From assembly GCA_039654915.1 (NCBI GenBank), contig CM077600.1:70379992-70443991 (forward strand): a stretch of DNA of 64,000 nucleotides, read 5' to 3'. The DNA is from Aquilaria yunnanensis. Taxonomy: Eukaryota; Streptophyta; Magnoliopsida; Malvales; Thymelaeaceae. Each line of letters starts with the position of its first letter. The stretch's first letter is position 1. Below, piece by piece: positions 1 through 10,629 of this stretch. The translations under genes were made by a program, and so were the position numbers. The notes beneath the pieces are model-generated. The model was not told the DNA's origin. It saw only the letters and a program-made list of their open reading frames with translations, and searched no databases.

Positions 1-1777
1 ACCCAAATCTCATAAATGCCTCTTTGTTGGGTATCCCAAAGAAATAAAAGGTTATTATTTCTACAATCCTTCTAAGCAAAAAGTGTTTGTTGTTCGAAAT
101 GGTGTCTTTATAAAGAAAGAGTTTATCTCTAAATGAACTAGTGGGAGGAAAGTAGAACTTGAAGACATTCAAGAACAACAAGGGGACATCAAACATGAAA
201 TGGAACCTGAACAGACACCACAAGAGGTTGTGGTTCAGGAGTCTGTTCTTGTTGCATAAAGCCCACATAGGTCTGGTAGGATTCAACATGAGCCTGAAAG
301 ATATTGATTTCTCATGACTCACACTGGCAATGTGATGCTCATGGATCAGGATGAGCGCACAACCTACCAACAAGTTATGTTGGGGCCTAACTCTGAGAAG
401 TGGCTAGAGGCCATGATGTCCGAGATGGAATCCATGTATGAAAACTAAGTATGGACTTTGGTTGATCTACCTAAAGGGGTAAAACCTATAGGGTGCAAAT
501 GGGTTTTCAAGAACAAAACTGACATGGATGGTAATGTGATTGCCTTTAAGGGACGATTGGTTGCAAAAAGTTTCAAGCAAATTCATGGTATTCACTCTGA
601 TGAAACTTTTTCACCAGTTGCCATGCTTAAATCCATCCGAATTTTGTTGGCTATTGCTGCACACTATGATTATGAGATATGGCAAATGGATGTCAAAACT
701 GCCTTCATCACTGGAAAGTTACTTGAGTATATGTAAATGACACAGCTTGAGGGTTTTGTCACTCTTGAGAATGCCAATAAAGTGTACAAGTTGCAAAGGT
801 TCATTTACGGACTGAAGCAACCTTCTTGAAGTTAGAATCTTTATTTTGATGAAGCGATCAAAGGGTTTGGTTTTATCAAAAATGAAGATGAACCTTGTGT
901 CTACAAGAAGGTTAGTGGGAGCGCTATTGTCTTCTTGGTGTTGTCTGTAGATGACATACTACTCATTAGGAATGACATTGTCGAGCTACAGTTTGTAAAG
1001 ACTTGGCTAGGGAAATGTTTCCCTATGAAGGACTTAGGTGAAGTAGCCTGTGTGTTAGGCATCAGGATCTATAGAGATAGATCGAGAAAACTTCTCGGCC
1101 TAAGTCAAAGTACATACATTGACAAGGTGCTAAAGAGGTTTCGCATGCAAGATTCCAAGAAAAGATTCTTGCCCATGTCACATGGTATAACTCCTTCTAG
1201 ATCTCATTGTCCAAGTACACCCGAGGAAAGAAAGCGCACGAGTAAGATTCCATATGCCTCAGTAATTTGATCTATCATTTATGCCATGATATGTACTCAT
1301 CCAGATGTCTCATATGCCTTGAGCATGATGAGCAGGTACCAATCAAACCCTGGTGAAAGTCACTGGACAGCTGTTAAGAACATCCTTAAGTACTTACAAA
1401 GGACTAAGGATGCATTCTTGGTCTTTGGAGGTGAAGATGAGCTCGTTGTAAGGGGTTACACTGATGGTAGCTTCCAATCAGTTAAGGATGATTTTAGATC
1501 ACAATCTCGTTATGTGTATTGTATTCATGGTGGTGCTGTGAGCTGGAAGAGTTTAAAGCAAGAGACAATAGCCGACTTTACGACAGAATCTGAGTACATT
1601 GCCGGCTCTGATGCTGCGAAGGAGACAGTTTGGATCAAGAAGTTCATCATTGAACTTGGAGTGGTTCAAAGCATTGCTGACCCGATAGAGCTCTATTGTG
1701 ACAATAATGGAGCAATCGCACAGGCTAAGGAACCTCGATCTCACCAGCGATCAAAACACATACTCCGACATTATCAT
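1..1777 (+). pseudogene. Copia A1 pol remnant (integrase end, RT, RNase H)
   Basis: This is the 3' half of a Copia gag-pol gene that enters from the left edge. In order it shows the end of integrase, the RT N-terminal region (GCKWVFK near 495, QMDVKTAF near 683), the RT catalytic region (SVDD at 944-955, tyrosine lost but both aspartates kept) and RNase H (YTDGSF near 1460, ESEYIA near 1590). It matches the same parts of A2 and A3 closely. Frameshifts and stops break it, including TGA at 134-136, TAA near 447 and TGA near 828. The reading frame is cut at 1777 by insertion of Copia G and resumes at 10514. It is non-functional. Family-A gag sequence in A2 and A3 recalls the Angela/Tork type; that lineage call is tentative. 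Confidence 0.9.
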
Positions 1778-1921
1778 TGTTGGAATTCTTGGCGCACCAA
1801 GATCCTTTTAAGATAGGATTTGAGCTCGTTGAGCTAACTATAGCTTGAAAAGGTATCTAAGGCAGCTAGAAGTAGCTCCCCTTAGCTCAAGTCAGCTCAC
1901 TTCAGCTATAAGTAGCTCAAA

Positions 1922-2288
1922 GTAGCTGGACTTCAGCTCAAGTTAGCTCAAGTCAGCTCAAGTCAGCTCACTTCAGCTTATGGTAGCTGAATGTAGCTGG
2001 ACTTCAGCTCAAGTTAGCTCAAGTCAGCTCAAGTCAGCTCACTTCAGCTTATGGTAGCTGAATGTAGCTGGACTTCAGCTCAAGTTAGCTCAAGTAAGCT
2101 CAAGTCAGCTCACTTTAGCTTATGGTAGCTGAATGTAGCTGGACTTCAGCTCAAGTCAGCTCACTTCAGCTTTTGGTAGCTGAGTGTAGCTGGACTTCAG
2201 TTTACTTCAGCTGAAAGCAGCTAACTCCAGCTCAAGGTCAGTTCTTGGAGCTGGACCTTAGTTCATGGAGCTGGACCTTAGTTCATGG
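1922..2288 (+). repeat. AGCT-rich minisatellite in Copia G 5' LTR
   Basis: The word gtagctggacttcagctcaa recurs at 1922, 1993, 2064, 2135 and 2186, giving three 71-bp units and a 51-bp unit. Two further 20-bp units (agctggaccttagttcatgg) follow at 2249-2268 and 2269-2288. The tract lies in U3, upstream of the TATA box. The pervasive AGCT palindromes make it internally self-complementary. Confidence 0.9.
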
Positions 2289-2861
2289 TGCTAGGTTGGA
2301 GCTCAAAGGAGCTCAATGGTGCATAAGTAGCATATTGAGCTAGCTTTGTGCCAGCTCACCTTGTTTTTAGTTCAAAACCACCAAGAGACACATCTTCTGT
2401 GTAAAGGTATGTCTCTTCATCAAAAGAAATAACTCTTGGCTAAAAGAACATGTCCTTTCATCCAAAGGAAGTGTTCCTTGGGTGAATGGACATGTATATT
2501 CGGCCATAGGGTGCTTATAGCACCAAGAGTGATGTCCTTTGACTTTAAAGGACATGTATGTTCGGCCATGGAGGTGGTTGAGGTGGTTATTGCACCAAAT
2601 GTGATGTCCTTTAGACTTAAAAGACATGTATTTTCGCCCATAAGGTAGTTATGGGTGGTTATAGGCCAAAGGAAGTGTTCCTTGACTTAAAAGACATGTA
2701 TTTTCGCCCATAAGGTAGTTATGGGTGGTTATAGGCCAAAGGAAGTGTTCCTTGGCTAAAAGACATGTATTTTCGCCACCATACATGACCCTTAGCCAAA
2801 GGAAGTGTTCTTTGGCTTAAAGGACACCTTTCTTGGTGTAAAGGTGTGCCTTTTGGTCATC

Positions 2862-2868
2862 TATAAAT
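2862..2868 (+). promoter_or_regulatory. TATA box of Copia G 5' LTR promoter
   Basis: TATAAAT in the context ctataaatagcc. The same box recurs in the 3' LTR at 10034-10040. It is placed as expected for the U3 promoter that would drive the genomic RNA; transcription would start roughly 30 bp downstream. Confidence 0.75.
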
Positions 2869-3338
2869 AGCCTTTAGTGGCTGGCCATTGTGGGGACGAA
2901 TTTTACACTCAATTTGCACCATTTTTCTTGAGAGAAAAATTCCTCCTTTCATTCCTTTAAAGAGCCGAAATATTAGACACTTTCTTAGAGCATTGTGGGT
3001 GGAATTACATTGAGATTCTTCATCTCAATTCAAGCCTCAAGGCGTATCTCTAAGATCAAGTCCTTCCTTTTCCTTTTCGGCACAAGACTATCAAAAAGGA
3101 AGGTACGCATCCTTTCTTGCTTTAGTAGCATGCTAAGGATTTAAGTTTTATGAATGATCTTAGTGGCATGCTAAGTTTGTTTGACTGGATAAGTATGTCT
3201 ATATTCATGTTGAACTCAAATAGCATGCTAGATATTGTTTTTTGAGACAATATGTATGGAAAACTTATATGCATGTGGCATATACACAAATGAATAACAT
3301 AAGAGTATGTTATTATTGAGATCCTGAAAATCTTCAAT

Positions 3339-3350
3339 TGGTATCAGAGC
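3339..3350 (+). other. Primer-binding site of Copia G (initiator Met-tRNA)
   Basis: tggtatcagagc, two bases after the LTR end, is the standard plant Copia primer site, complementary to the 3' end of initiator Met-tRNA. It primes minus-strand cDNA synthesis. The rest of the leader, 3351-3598, has no gene. Confidence 0.93.
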
Positions 3351-3598
3351 CTAGGTCATGAATATGTATATGTTACATGTTGTGAGCATGATTTAGGATC
3401 ATACATATGTGTATGATTTCGATGAAGGTTAATAAAGGATATGTGTATGAAACAATGAAGGCATGTTTTTCTGATCGAATGTTATATGCATCTCTTTTGC
3501 CATATATGAGCATGTTAGAAGTTGTTTTCATACACATGTTGCTTTGTTGAGTCTTGTTGTGTAAATTGAACTAAAACATGTGAATTGCATCAATGTAG

Positions 3599-6500
3599 AT
3601 GGCTTGTAAGAATATTGTTGCTGAATTAAACCGTGACCTCAAATTGGATGGTGAAAACTATTCAATTTGGCAACAGAAAGTCAAATTCATTTTAACTGAG
3701 CAAGATACTCTTGATGTACTCACTCAAGAGATCATGCCTCCTGCTGAGGGAGAGGATAAGACTGCCTATGAGGCATTCCTAAAGAAGAACTCTATGTGTA
3801 GAGTCACTCTCCTTTCCACTATGGTGGATGAGATTATGGTGGAATTCTCCATGCTTGAGGGGGCCAGGGCCATATGGGACTCTGTCAAGGCCAAGTATGG
3901 AGATGTTTCTGTAGAGAAACAACGCTCGATGATTCTCAGGTTTGAGAATTATGTGAAGCGTGCTGATCACTCTATGAGTGCTCACTTGCGTGAGATGTCA
4001 CGCATGATCCACCAACTCAAGACGGCAGGGCATGTGCTCACTGATGAGCAACAAGTGCAAGCAATAATTCGTTCCTTGCCTGATGAGGAATGGCAGTTGA
4101 TGAAGGTCAACTTACGCCATAACCCTCAAATAATGTCATTTGATGACATTGCCCGTCACCTCCTCCTTGAGGCTGAGGTAATGGCCCTCAAGGACCATTC
4201 TAAGGCATATGTTGCCTCATCTTCTATCCAGAAGGGATGGAAGAAGAATGGTGGAAAAGGAGGGCCAAGGAAGGGCAAGGGAAAAGTTCCTGCTTCTAAG
4301 AAAAGGTTCAAGAAGAAACGGGACATAAGCAAGCTAAAGTGCTTCAACTGTGGGTATAAAGGACACTTTGCAAAGGATTGCAAAGGTCCACCCAAGGTAC
4401 ATACATACCCTTCTACTTCCATTGTACATGTTGTGTCATGTACATTACTAACTGAGTGCAATTCTTTGTGGATTGTAGACTCGGGAGCAACAGACCACAT
4501 AGCACGGGAGAAGTCCTGGTTTGTGGCCTACAGGAAGCTCTCAAAAGGAGCTAAGCACATTTCAGTAGGAAATGATGCCAGGCTGGAAGTGGAAGGCATA
4601 GGAACATGTAGGATTCCTATAGATATTGGATATTTGTATCTAATAGATGTATTGTATGTACCAAACATTTGTAGAAATTTGATTTCTATAAGTTGTATGT
4701 TGAAGTACAATTATTGCTTTAATTTCTTTAATAATAGTGTGTCTATTATTAAAGATAATCAGATAGTGTGCACTTGTTCAGTTAATAATGGGCTTTATGA
4801 GTTAAAGCCAACTGACCATTCTGTTGCAAGTCCTAGTTGCTATGTGACAGAGGTCACAAATGAAATGAGATGGCATGAAAGGTTAGGTCATATTGGTCAA
4901 GATAGAATGAACAAGCTAGCCAAGGGTGGCTTGCTAGGTTCCTTGACCAAGGTTGTCCTTCCAAGTTGTCAATCATGCCTAGAAGGCAAAGCCACAAGAA
5001 AGCCTTTTGGCAAAGCAACTAGGAGAGGTGAGGCACTTAGTTTAGTTCACTCTGACCTGTGTGGGCCAATGAGGGTTGAATCTAGAAATGGATTTAAGTA
5101 TTTCATCACATTCACAGATGATTATACTCGATTCACCCATATCTACTTACTCAGAAACAAGGCAGAGGCCTTGGCATGCTTTGAGAAGTATGTGTACTTG
5201 GTTGAGAACCAAGTAGGTAAGAAGATTAAGTCCTTGAGGACAGATAGGGGTGGAGAGTATACATCTAATGCATTCAAAGCATTTTGTGACTTGAAAGGTA
5301 TTGAGAGGGAGTTCACCGTTCCTTGGACACCCCAACAGAATGGAGTGTCTGAGAGGAAGAATAGAATTCTTATGGACATGGTACGTTCCATGATGGCAAA
5401 GGCCAATTTAGACATCACTTATTGGAGTGATGCACTGCTGTGTGCAGTTCATGTCCTTAATAGAGTACCCACCAAGAATGTGAATTCTTCTCCATATGAG
5501 TTATGGAAGAAGAAAACTCCTAACCTAAGCTATTTACACCCTTGGGGTTGTTTAGCTTATGTTCACATAAAGGACTACCCTTTGGGAAAGTTGGGTCCAA
5601 GAGGGAGGAAGTGTGCCTTCCTTGGTTATGCTGAACAATCTAGGGGTTATGTGTTCTTGGATGTAAGTCACAAAATTGGGAACATCTTTGATGCAAGGAA
5701 TGCTAACTTTGTGGAGGATGAGTTCCCCAAAGTTGGTGAGTGTGGTGACTTAACCTCATTAAGCCAGATCCTAGATGAGGGTCAACCAAGTGTCATAAGG
5801 ACACTTGGGACACATGCACCTACTCTAGAGGGAGTACCTCAACCACGTGGAGCAATGGCTCTAGAAATCCCTGTTGTTGTGGACCAACATGAGCAAGACT
5901 TCCAAGAGGAAGGTTTTGTTCAAGAGGGAGTTGAGGATACTCAAGGGCAAAATGTTGAGCCTCAAGAGATGGAGCATGAGTTGCCTCCATCTCAGCCTAT
6001 ATTGAGAAGATCAATGAGGAAATTTGGACCACCTAAAGAATGGTGGATCCTGGATAGTGAGGCAAACTTGGTTGCATCTGAGATAGATGAGCCAAGTAAC
6101 ATTGAGGAGGCTCTTGAGGGTGAACAAAGGGAAGAGTGGCTAAATGCAATGAAGGATGAGTTGCATTCGATGCATCTCAATGGGGTTTGGGAGTTAAGTG
6201 ATCTTCCTCTAGGCCGTAAGGCAATTGGGAACAAGTGGGTTCTCAAGATCAAGGTGAACTCTGATGGAAGTATCGAAAGATACAAGGCCCGGTTGGTGGG
6301 CAAGGGTTTCACACAGAAGGAGGGTGTTGATTTCAAAGACACCTTCTCTCCTGTTGTGAAATTCACTTCCATCAGGATATTACTTGCCATTGTGGCAAAT
6401 CTAGACTTAGAGTTACATCAGATGGATGTAAAGACCGCATTTCTCAATGGTGAATTGAGTGAGGAGATATATATGAGACAACCTGAGGGGTTTGTCCAAA

Positions 6501-7654
6501 AGGGTCAAGAGGACAAGGTATGTAGACTAAAGAAGTCTATCTATGGTCTTAAGCAAGCTTCAAGACAGTGGTACTTGAAGTTTCACCATGCAATCACAAA
6601 CTATGGCTTTGTGATGATGCATGAAGACCATTGTGTATACTTGTACTCTTCTGGGTCTAGTTTTGCAGTATTGACTCTATATGTAGATGATATACTGATT
6701 GCAAGTAATAGGCTTGCATTGTTAAGTACCATCAAGGGATGGTTGTCTTCCACCTTTGACATGAAGGATATGGGAGAGGCTGCCTTTATTCTAGGGGTGA
6801 AGATCCTGAGGAATAGAAAGGCAAGGCTATTGGCCCTTTCTCAAGAATCTTATATTGATAAGATTCTTGCAAGGTTCAACTTAACAAATGCAAAGCCCAT
6901 GAGTACACCTCTTGCATATGGTTGCAAGATTGGAGAGGACTTATGTCCTAAGACTCCAAAGGAGAAGGAAGAGATGGCTCAGATTCCCTACCTAAGTGCC
7001 ATTGGTAGCTTGATGTACGCCATGTTATGTACAAGGCCAGACATCAGCCAAGCGGTTGGTCTTTTAGCACGATATTCTTCCAACCCTGGTCTGGAGCATT
7101 GGAAGAATGTCAAGAGGATCCTAAGGTACCTCAAGGGTACTAAGGATTATTGGCTTTGTTACCAAGGTAAAGACCTTGGTTTACGTGGCTATTCTGATGC
7201 TGACTGGGGTGGGGATAGAGACTCCAGCAAGTCTACATCTGGTTATCTTTTCATGCTAAATGGTGGTGCTACTACTTGGTGTAGTAAGAAGCAAACTTGT
7301 ACAGCATTGTCCACAATGGAGGCTGAATTTGTTTCATGTGCCTCAGCTGTACAAGAAGCCCTTTGGCTAGGTTATTTCCTTAAGAATTTGGAGTCCAAGG
7401 TTTCTATTGAGAGACCTATTACTATCTACAGTGATAGTATGGCAGCCATGGCTTATACTAAGGACCCCAAATACCATGGAAAAACCAAGCACATTAGCAT
7501 GAAATATAACTTTGTAAGGGATGCAATTGAAGAGGGTGAAGTTAGGATTGAGTACATTTCTACAGACCTGATGGTGGCAGATCCTCTCACTAAGCCATTG
7601 CCACCATTTGTGTTTGCTCGACATGTTAGAGCAATGGGTCTTAGAAGAATGTAA
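3599..7654 (+). CDS. Copia G gag-pol polyprotein (1351 aa, intact)
   Basis: This single ORF encodes the whole Copia machinery. The gag region fills about the first 245 residues and has a zinc knuckle CFNCGYKGHFAKDC at about 248-261. The aspartic protease motif VDSGATDH is near 293-300. Integrase has its N-terminal HHCC region from WHERLGH at about 425 and the D-D-35-E triad at about D507, D549 and E585 (RTDRGGEY, GVSERKN). RT shows QMDVKTAFLNG and the catalytic YVDD at about 1028-1031. RNase H has SDADW at about 1199-1203, STMEAEF and a C-terminal ADPLTKPL. No stop or frameshift is present and every catalytic residue I checked is intact. The start was chosen as the first ATG after the primer site that opens the frame. 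The gag is similar to what I recall of Bianca-like elements, but the lineage is uncertain. Confidence 0.96.
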   Translation: MACKNIVAELNRDLKLDGENYSIWQQKVKFILTEQDTLDVLTQEIMPPAEGEDKTAYEAFLKKNSMCRVTLLSTMVDEIMVEFSMLEGARAIWDSVKAKYGDVSVEKQRSMILRFENYVKRADHSMSAHLREMSRMIHQLKTAGHVLTDEQQVQAIIRSLPDEEWQLMKVNLRHNPQIMSFDDIARHLLLEAEVMALKDHSKAYVASSSIQKGWKKNGGKGGPRKGKGKVPASKKRFKKKRDISKLKCFNCGYKGHFAKDCKGPPKVHTYPSTSIVHVVSCTLLTECNSLWIVDSGATDHIAREKSWFVAYRKLSKGAKHISVGNDARLEVEGIGTCRIPIDIGYLYLIDVLYVPNICRNLISISCMLKYNYCFNFFNNSVSIIKDNQIVCTCSVNNGLYELKPTDHSVASPSCYVTEVTNEMRWHERLGHIGQDRMNKLAKGGLLGSLTKVVLPSCQSCLEGKATRKPFGKATRRGEALSLVHSDLCGPMRVESRNGFKYFITFTDDYTRFTHIYLLRNKAEALACFEKYVYLVENQVGKKIKSLRTDRGGEYTSNAFKAFCDLKGIEREFTVPWTPQQNGVSERKNRILMDMVRSMMAKANLDITYWSDALLCAVHVLNRVPTKNVNSSPYELWKKKTPNLSYLHPWGCLAYVHIKDYPLGKLGPRGRKCAFLGYAEQSRGYVFLDVSHKIGNIFDARNANFVEDEFPKVGECGDLTSLSQILDEGQPSVIRTLGTHAPTLEGVPQPRGAMALEIPVVVDQHEQDFQEEGFVQEGVEDTQGQNVEPQEMEHELPPSQPILRRSMRKFGPPKEWWILDSEANLVASEIDEPSNIEEALEGEQREEWLNAMKDELHSMHLNGVWELSDLPLGRKAIGNKWVLKIKVNSDGSIERYKARLVGKGFTQKEGVDFKDTFSPVVKFTSIRILLAIVANLDLELHQMDVKTAFLNGELSEEIYMRQPEGFVQKGQEDKVCRLKKSIYGLKQASRQWYLKFHHAITNYGFVMMHEDHCVYLYSSGSSFAVLTLYVDDILIASNRLALLSTIKGWLSSTFDMKDMGEAAFILGVKILRNRKARLLALSQESYIDKILARFNLTNAKPMSTPLAYGCKIGEDLCPKTPKEKEEMAQIPYLSAIGSLMYAMLCTRPDISQAVGLLARYSSNPGLEHWKNVKRILRYLKGTKDYWLCYQGKDLGLRGYSDADWGGDRDSSKSTSGYLFMLNGGATTWCSKKQTCTALSTMEAEFVSCASAVQEALWLGYFLKNLESKVSIERPITIYSDSMAAMAYTKDPKYHGKTKHISMKYNFVRDAIEEGEVRIEYISTDLMVADPLTKPLPPFVFARHVRAMGLRRM

Positions 7655-8945
7655 ATGTTGGATGTACTTCACCTCTTTGGTGTCACACATGTTAAGTATT
7701 ATTTTTGTGATAATATAGATTATTTTATGAAATAATCAGTTCAATTTTAGAAAACACAACGAACAAATGAACATGTCAAACATAGGTAGAGAATGACTTT
7801 CTCACACGAGTCATTCGCCCTTGATCTTTGTGTAAGATTAAGGATGAGACTGGCTAAAGACTTAAATGAATGGTACATTTAAGTGGGAGTCATGCTCCAA
7901 CACATGACACTTTAGCCTTTCATGGTCGCCTAGATTATGAGTAATCAAGGTTCAATGCTTTGGTGCATTCAGTTTGTATGACCATTCATACATCCTAGCC
8001 TATGTTAGATGTAAGCAAGGGCTTACATGGAGAAATTTCATGGTTATTGACATGTCCTCCTTTTATATGTTAAGAGGAGTACACTTAATGGTGTTTTAAG
8101 AGGGAGAAATGACACACTCCTCAATTGGAATGGAGATCACTCCAAGTGGGAGTGACATGAGTAAAACACCTTAGAAGTGTATTCTGGAACTTTAATGGAT
8201 GTGTTTCCAAGTGTTCCATGACCATGAAATACGACCATAGAAGAATTTAAGCAAGTTGTCTCTGTTCTTGCTTAGTGTGAGATTCTTCAAATCAGACTCT
8301 TAGTGACTATAGCTTGCTATTAGGAAGTTGAGTTAATTATGATCACTTTGATTGGTTGTCGAAGGTCTTAGAGAAATGAGACTGGAGTATCCTCCTTTTG
8401 GGTGATCATGTTAATTCATTGACCTAAGTAGTTGAAGCTCAAAGGAAAGACATTAAGATGGTACACGTTCACTAAATTCAATCTTGGGCCCACATATTAC
8501 TGTGAGTAGTATGATAGATTGAATTGTGATTTAAATGAGTACACAATGCTTAATACAATCATGGATTTCAAGGAGTTGAAATTCAGAGAAAGAGACTGAT
8601 TGTGATTAAGAAGTGTATCATATGTCTGGGGTCTGAAAGGCAAAACTTGATGTGTTCAAGAAAAAAAACTTGATGTGTTCAAGAAAGCTTGATGTGTTTA
8701 AGCAACACACTTGTACTTGATGTGTTCAAGGAAAGTTTGAAGAAGTTCAAACTATGAGGAGAGGACAATCTTCTATTGAGAGTCTAACAACCTCAATAGA
8801 AGAGACTTAGTGTGTGTGCCTTGAGGTCGCACCCACAACTCTATATATGTAGAAGTGTCTAGATTATTTCGGCTATAAGGATTAAGGAGTTTTGTTTTGA
8901 GTGGGAGCTGGGAGTTTTAAAAGCATCTTAGTGCGAGTGGGAGTT
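7655..8945 (+). other. Post-pol spacer of Copia G with short tandem repeats and PPT
   Basis: This 1.29-kb stretch between the pol stop and the 3' LTR has no credible ORF. The 15-mer cttgatgtgttcaag occurs at 8646-8660, 8669-8683 and 8716-8730, with a one-base variant at 8688-8702. The stretch ends in a purine-rich tract (gcgagtgggag), which would prime plus-strand DNA synthesis immediately before the LTR. A noncoding spacer this long is more than Copia elements usually carry. Confidence 0.8.
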
Positions 8946-10508
8946 TGTTGGAATTCTTGGCGCACCAAGATCCTTTTAAGATAGGATTTGAGCTCGTTGA
9001 GCTAACTATAGCTTGAAAAGGTATCTAAGGCAGCTAGAAGTAGCTCCCCTTAGCTCAAGTCAGCTCACTTCAGCTATAAGTAGCTCAAAGTAGCTGGACT
9101 TCAGCTCAAGTTAGCTCAAGTCAGCTCAAGTCAGCTCACTTCAGCTTATGGTAGCTGAATGTAGCTGGACTTCAGCTCAAGTTAGCTCAAGTCAGCTCAA
9201 GTCAGCTAGCTGAATGTAGCTGGACTTCAGCTCAAGTTAGCTCAAGTAAGCTCAAGTCAGCTCACTTTAGCTTATGGTAGCTGAATGTAGCTGGACTTCA
9301 GCTCAAGTCAGCTCACTTCAGCTTTTGGTAGCTGAGTGTAGCTGGACTTCAGTTTACTTCAGCTGAAAACAGCTAACTCCAGCTCAAGGTTAGTTCTTGG
9401 AGCTGGACCTTAGTTCATGGAGCTGGACCTTAGTTCATGGAGCTGGACCTTAGTTCATGGTGCTAGGTTGGAGCTCAAAGGAGCTCAATGGTGCATAAGT
9501 AGCATATTGAGCTAGCTTTGTGCCAGCTCACCTTGTTTTTAGTTCAAAACCACCAAGAGACACATCTTTTGTGTAAAGGTATGTCTCTTCATCAAAAGAA
9601 ATAACTCTTGGCTAAAAGAACATGTCCTTTCATCCAAAGGAAGTGTTCCTTGGGTGAATGGACATGTATATTCGGCCATAGGGTGCTTATAGCACCAAGA
9701 GTGATGTCCTTTGACTTTAAAGGACATGTATGTTCGGCCATGGAGGTGGTTGAGGTGGTTATTGCACCAAATGTGATGTCCTTTAGACTTAAAAGACATG
9801 TATTTTCGCCCATAAGGTAGTTATGGGTGGTTATAGGCCAAAGGAAGTGTTCCTTGACTTAAAAGACATGTATTTTCGCCCATAAGGTAGTTATGGGTGG
9901 TTATAGGCCAAAGGAAGTGTTCCTTGGCTAAAAGACATGTATTTTCGCCACCATACATGACCCTTAGCCAAAGGAAGTGTTCTTTGGCTTAAAGGACACC
10001 TTTCTTGGTGTAAAGGTGTGCCTTTTGGTCATCTATAAATAGCCTTTAGTGGCTGGCCATTGTGGGGACGAATTTTACACTCAATTTGCACCATTTTTCT
10101 TGAGAGAAAAATTCCTCCTTTCATTCCTTTAAAGAGCCGAAATATTAGACACTTTCTTAGAGCATTGTGAGTGGAATTACATTGAGATTCTTCATCTCAA
10201 TTCAAGCCTCAAGGCGTATCTCTAAGATCAAGTCCTTCCTTTTCCTTTTCGGCACAAGACTATCAAAAAGGAAGGTACGCATCCTTTCTTGCTTTAGTAG
10301 CATGCTAAGGATTTAAGTTTTATGAATGATCTTAGTGGCATGCTAAGTTTGTTTGACTGGATAAGTATGTCTATATTCATGTTGAACTCAAATAGCATGC
10401 TAGATATTGTTTTTTGAGACAATATGTATGGAAAACTTATATGCATGTGGCATATACACAAATGAATAACATAAGAGTATGTTATTATTGAGATCCTGAA
10501 AATCTTCA
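8946..10508 (+). repeat. Copia G 3' LTR (1563 bp)
   Basis: Direct copy of the 5' LTR. The minisatellite words fall at 9090, 9161, 9216, 9287 and 9338, so one 71-bp unit has lost 16 bp. The 20-bp unit is present three times (9401-9460) instead of twice. TATA box at 10034. The LTR ends TCTTCA at 10508, followed by the target duplication ATCAT at 10509-10513. Confidence 0.95.
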
Positions 10509-10513
10509 ATCAT

Positions 10514-10629
10514 CTCATCAGGGAGATCACTGAAAGGAGTGATGTTAGGACGCAGCAGAAGCATGATAGCCATTCTAGGTCCATCGATATTAGATACATG
10601 GATGATTCGCTTTAGCGCAAGTGGGAGAT
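10514..10629 (+). pseudogene. Copia A1 pol 3' end after the G insertion
   Basis: Sequence resumes A1 exactly where G interrupted it (ctcatcagggagatcac, as in A3 near 35180). Compared with A3, about 70 bp are missing, removing the terminal ADPLTKPL segment of RNase H. The stretch ends with the polypurine tract caagtgggagat before the A1 3' LTR. Confidence 0.85.

Larger units (their letters stand above)
1778..3336 (+). repeat. Copia G 5' LTR (1559 bp)
   Basis: The LTR starts TGTTGGAATTC and ends TCTTCA, followed by two bases and the primer-binding site. It holds an AGCT-rich tandem repeat in its upstream part, a second pair of about 70-bp repeats around 2620-2760 (gacatgtattttcgccc motif), and a TATA box at 2862. 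Short open frames inside it (for example 2367-2648) recur in the 3' LTR and have no coding character. Its partner at 8946-10508 is 4 bp longer, owing to one 16-bp loss and one 20-bp gain in the tandem repeats. Confidence 0.95.
1778..10508 (+). mobile_element. Copia element G, complete and intact
   Basis: This is a complete LTR retrotransposon: 5' LTR 1778-3336, Met-tRNA primer site 3339-3350, one uninterrupted gag-pol 3599-7654, purine-rich tract just before 8946 and 3' LTR 8946-10508. LTR ends are TGTTGG...TCTTCA. The 5-bp target duplication ATCAT flanks it at 1773-1777 and 10509-10513, inside the RNase H region of A1. The two LTRs differ by only a few substitutions that I could find by eye, plus two repeat-unit indels. 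The intact ORF and near-identical LTRs indicate a recent insertion. It is the only element here that looks autonomous. Confidence 0.96.

Noticed and set aside
1922..2288. Regularly spaced repeats that could suggest a CRISPR-like array
   Set aside because: Units are contiguous 71-bp tandem copies without unique spacers, lie inside an LTR and recur in the partner LTR of a plant retrotransposon.
2367..2648. Overlapping short ORFs on both strands, repeated at 9539-9820
   Set aside because: They lie in the two LTRs of Copia G, are identical because the LTRs are, and show no protein-like motif.
4156..6390. Minus-strand ORFs (4156-4500, 5992-6390 and others) under the G gag-pol
   Set aside because: Shadows of the plus-strand gag-pol, which has complete conserved domains in its own frame.
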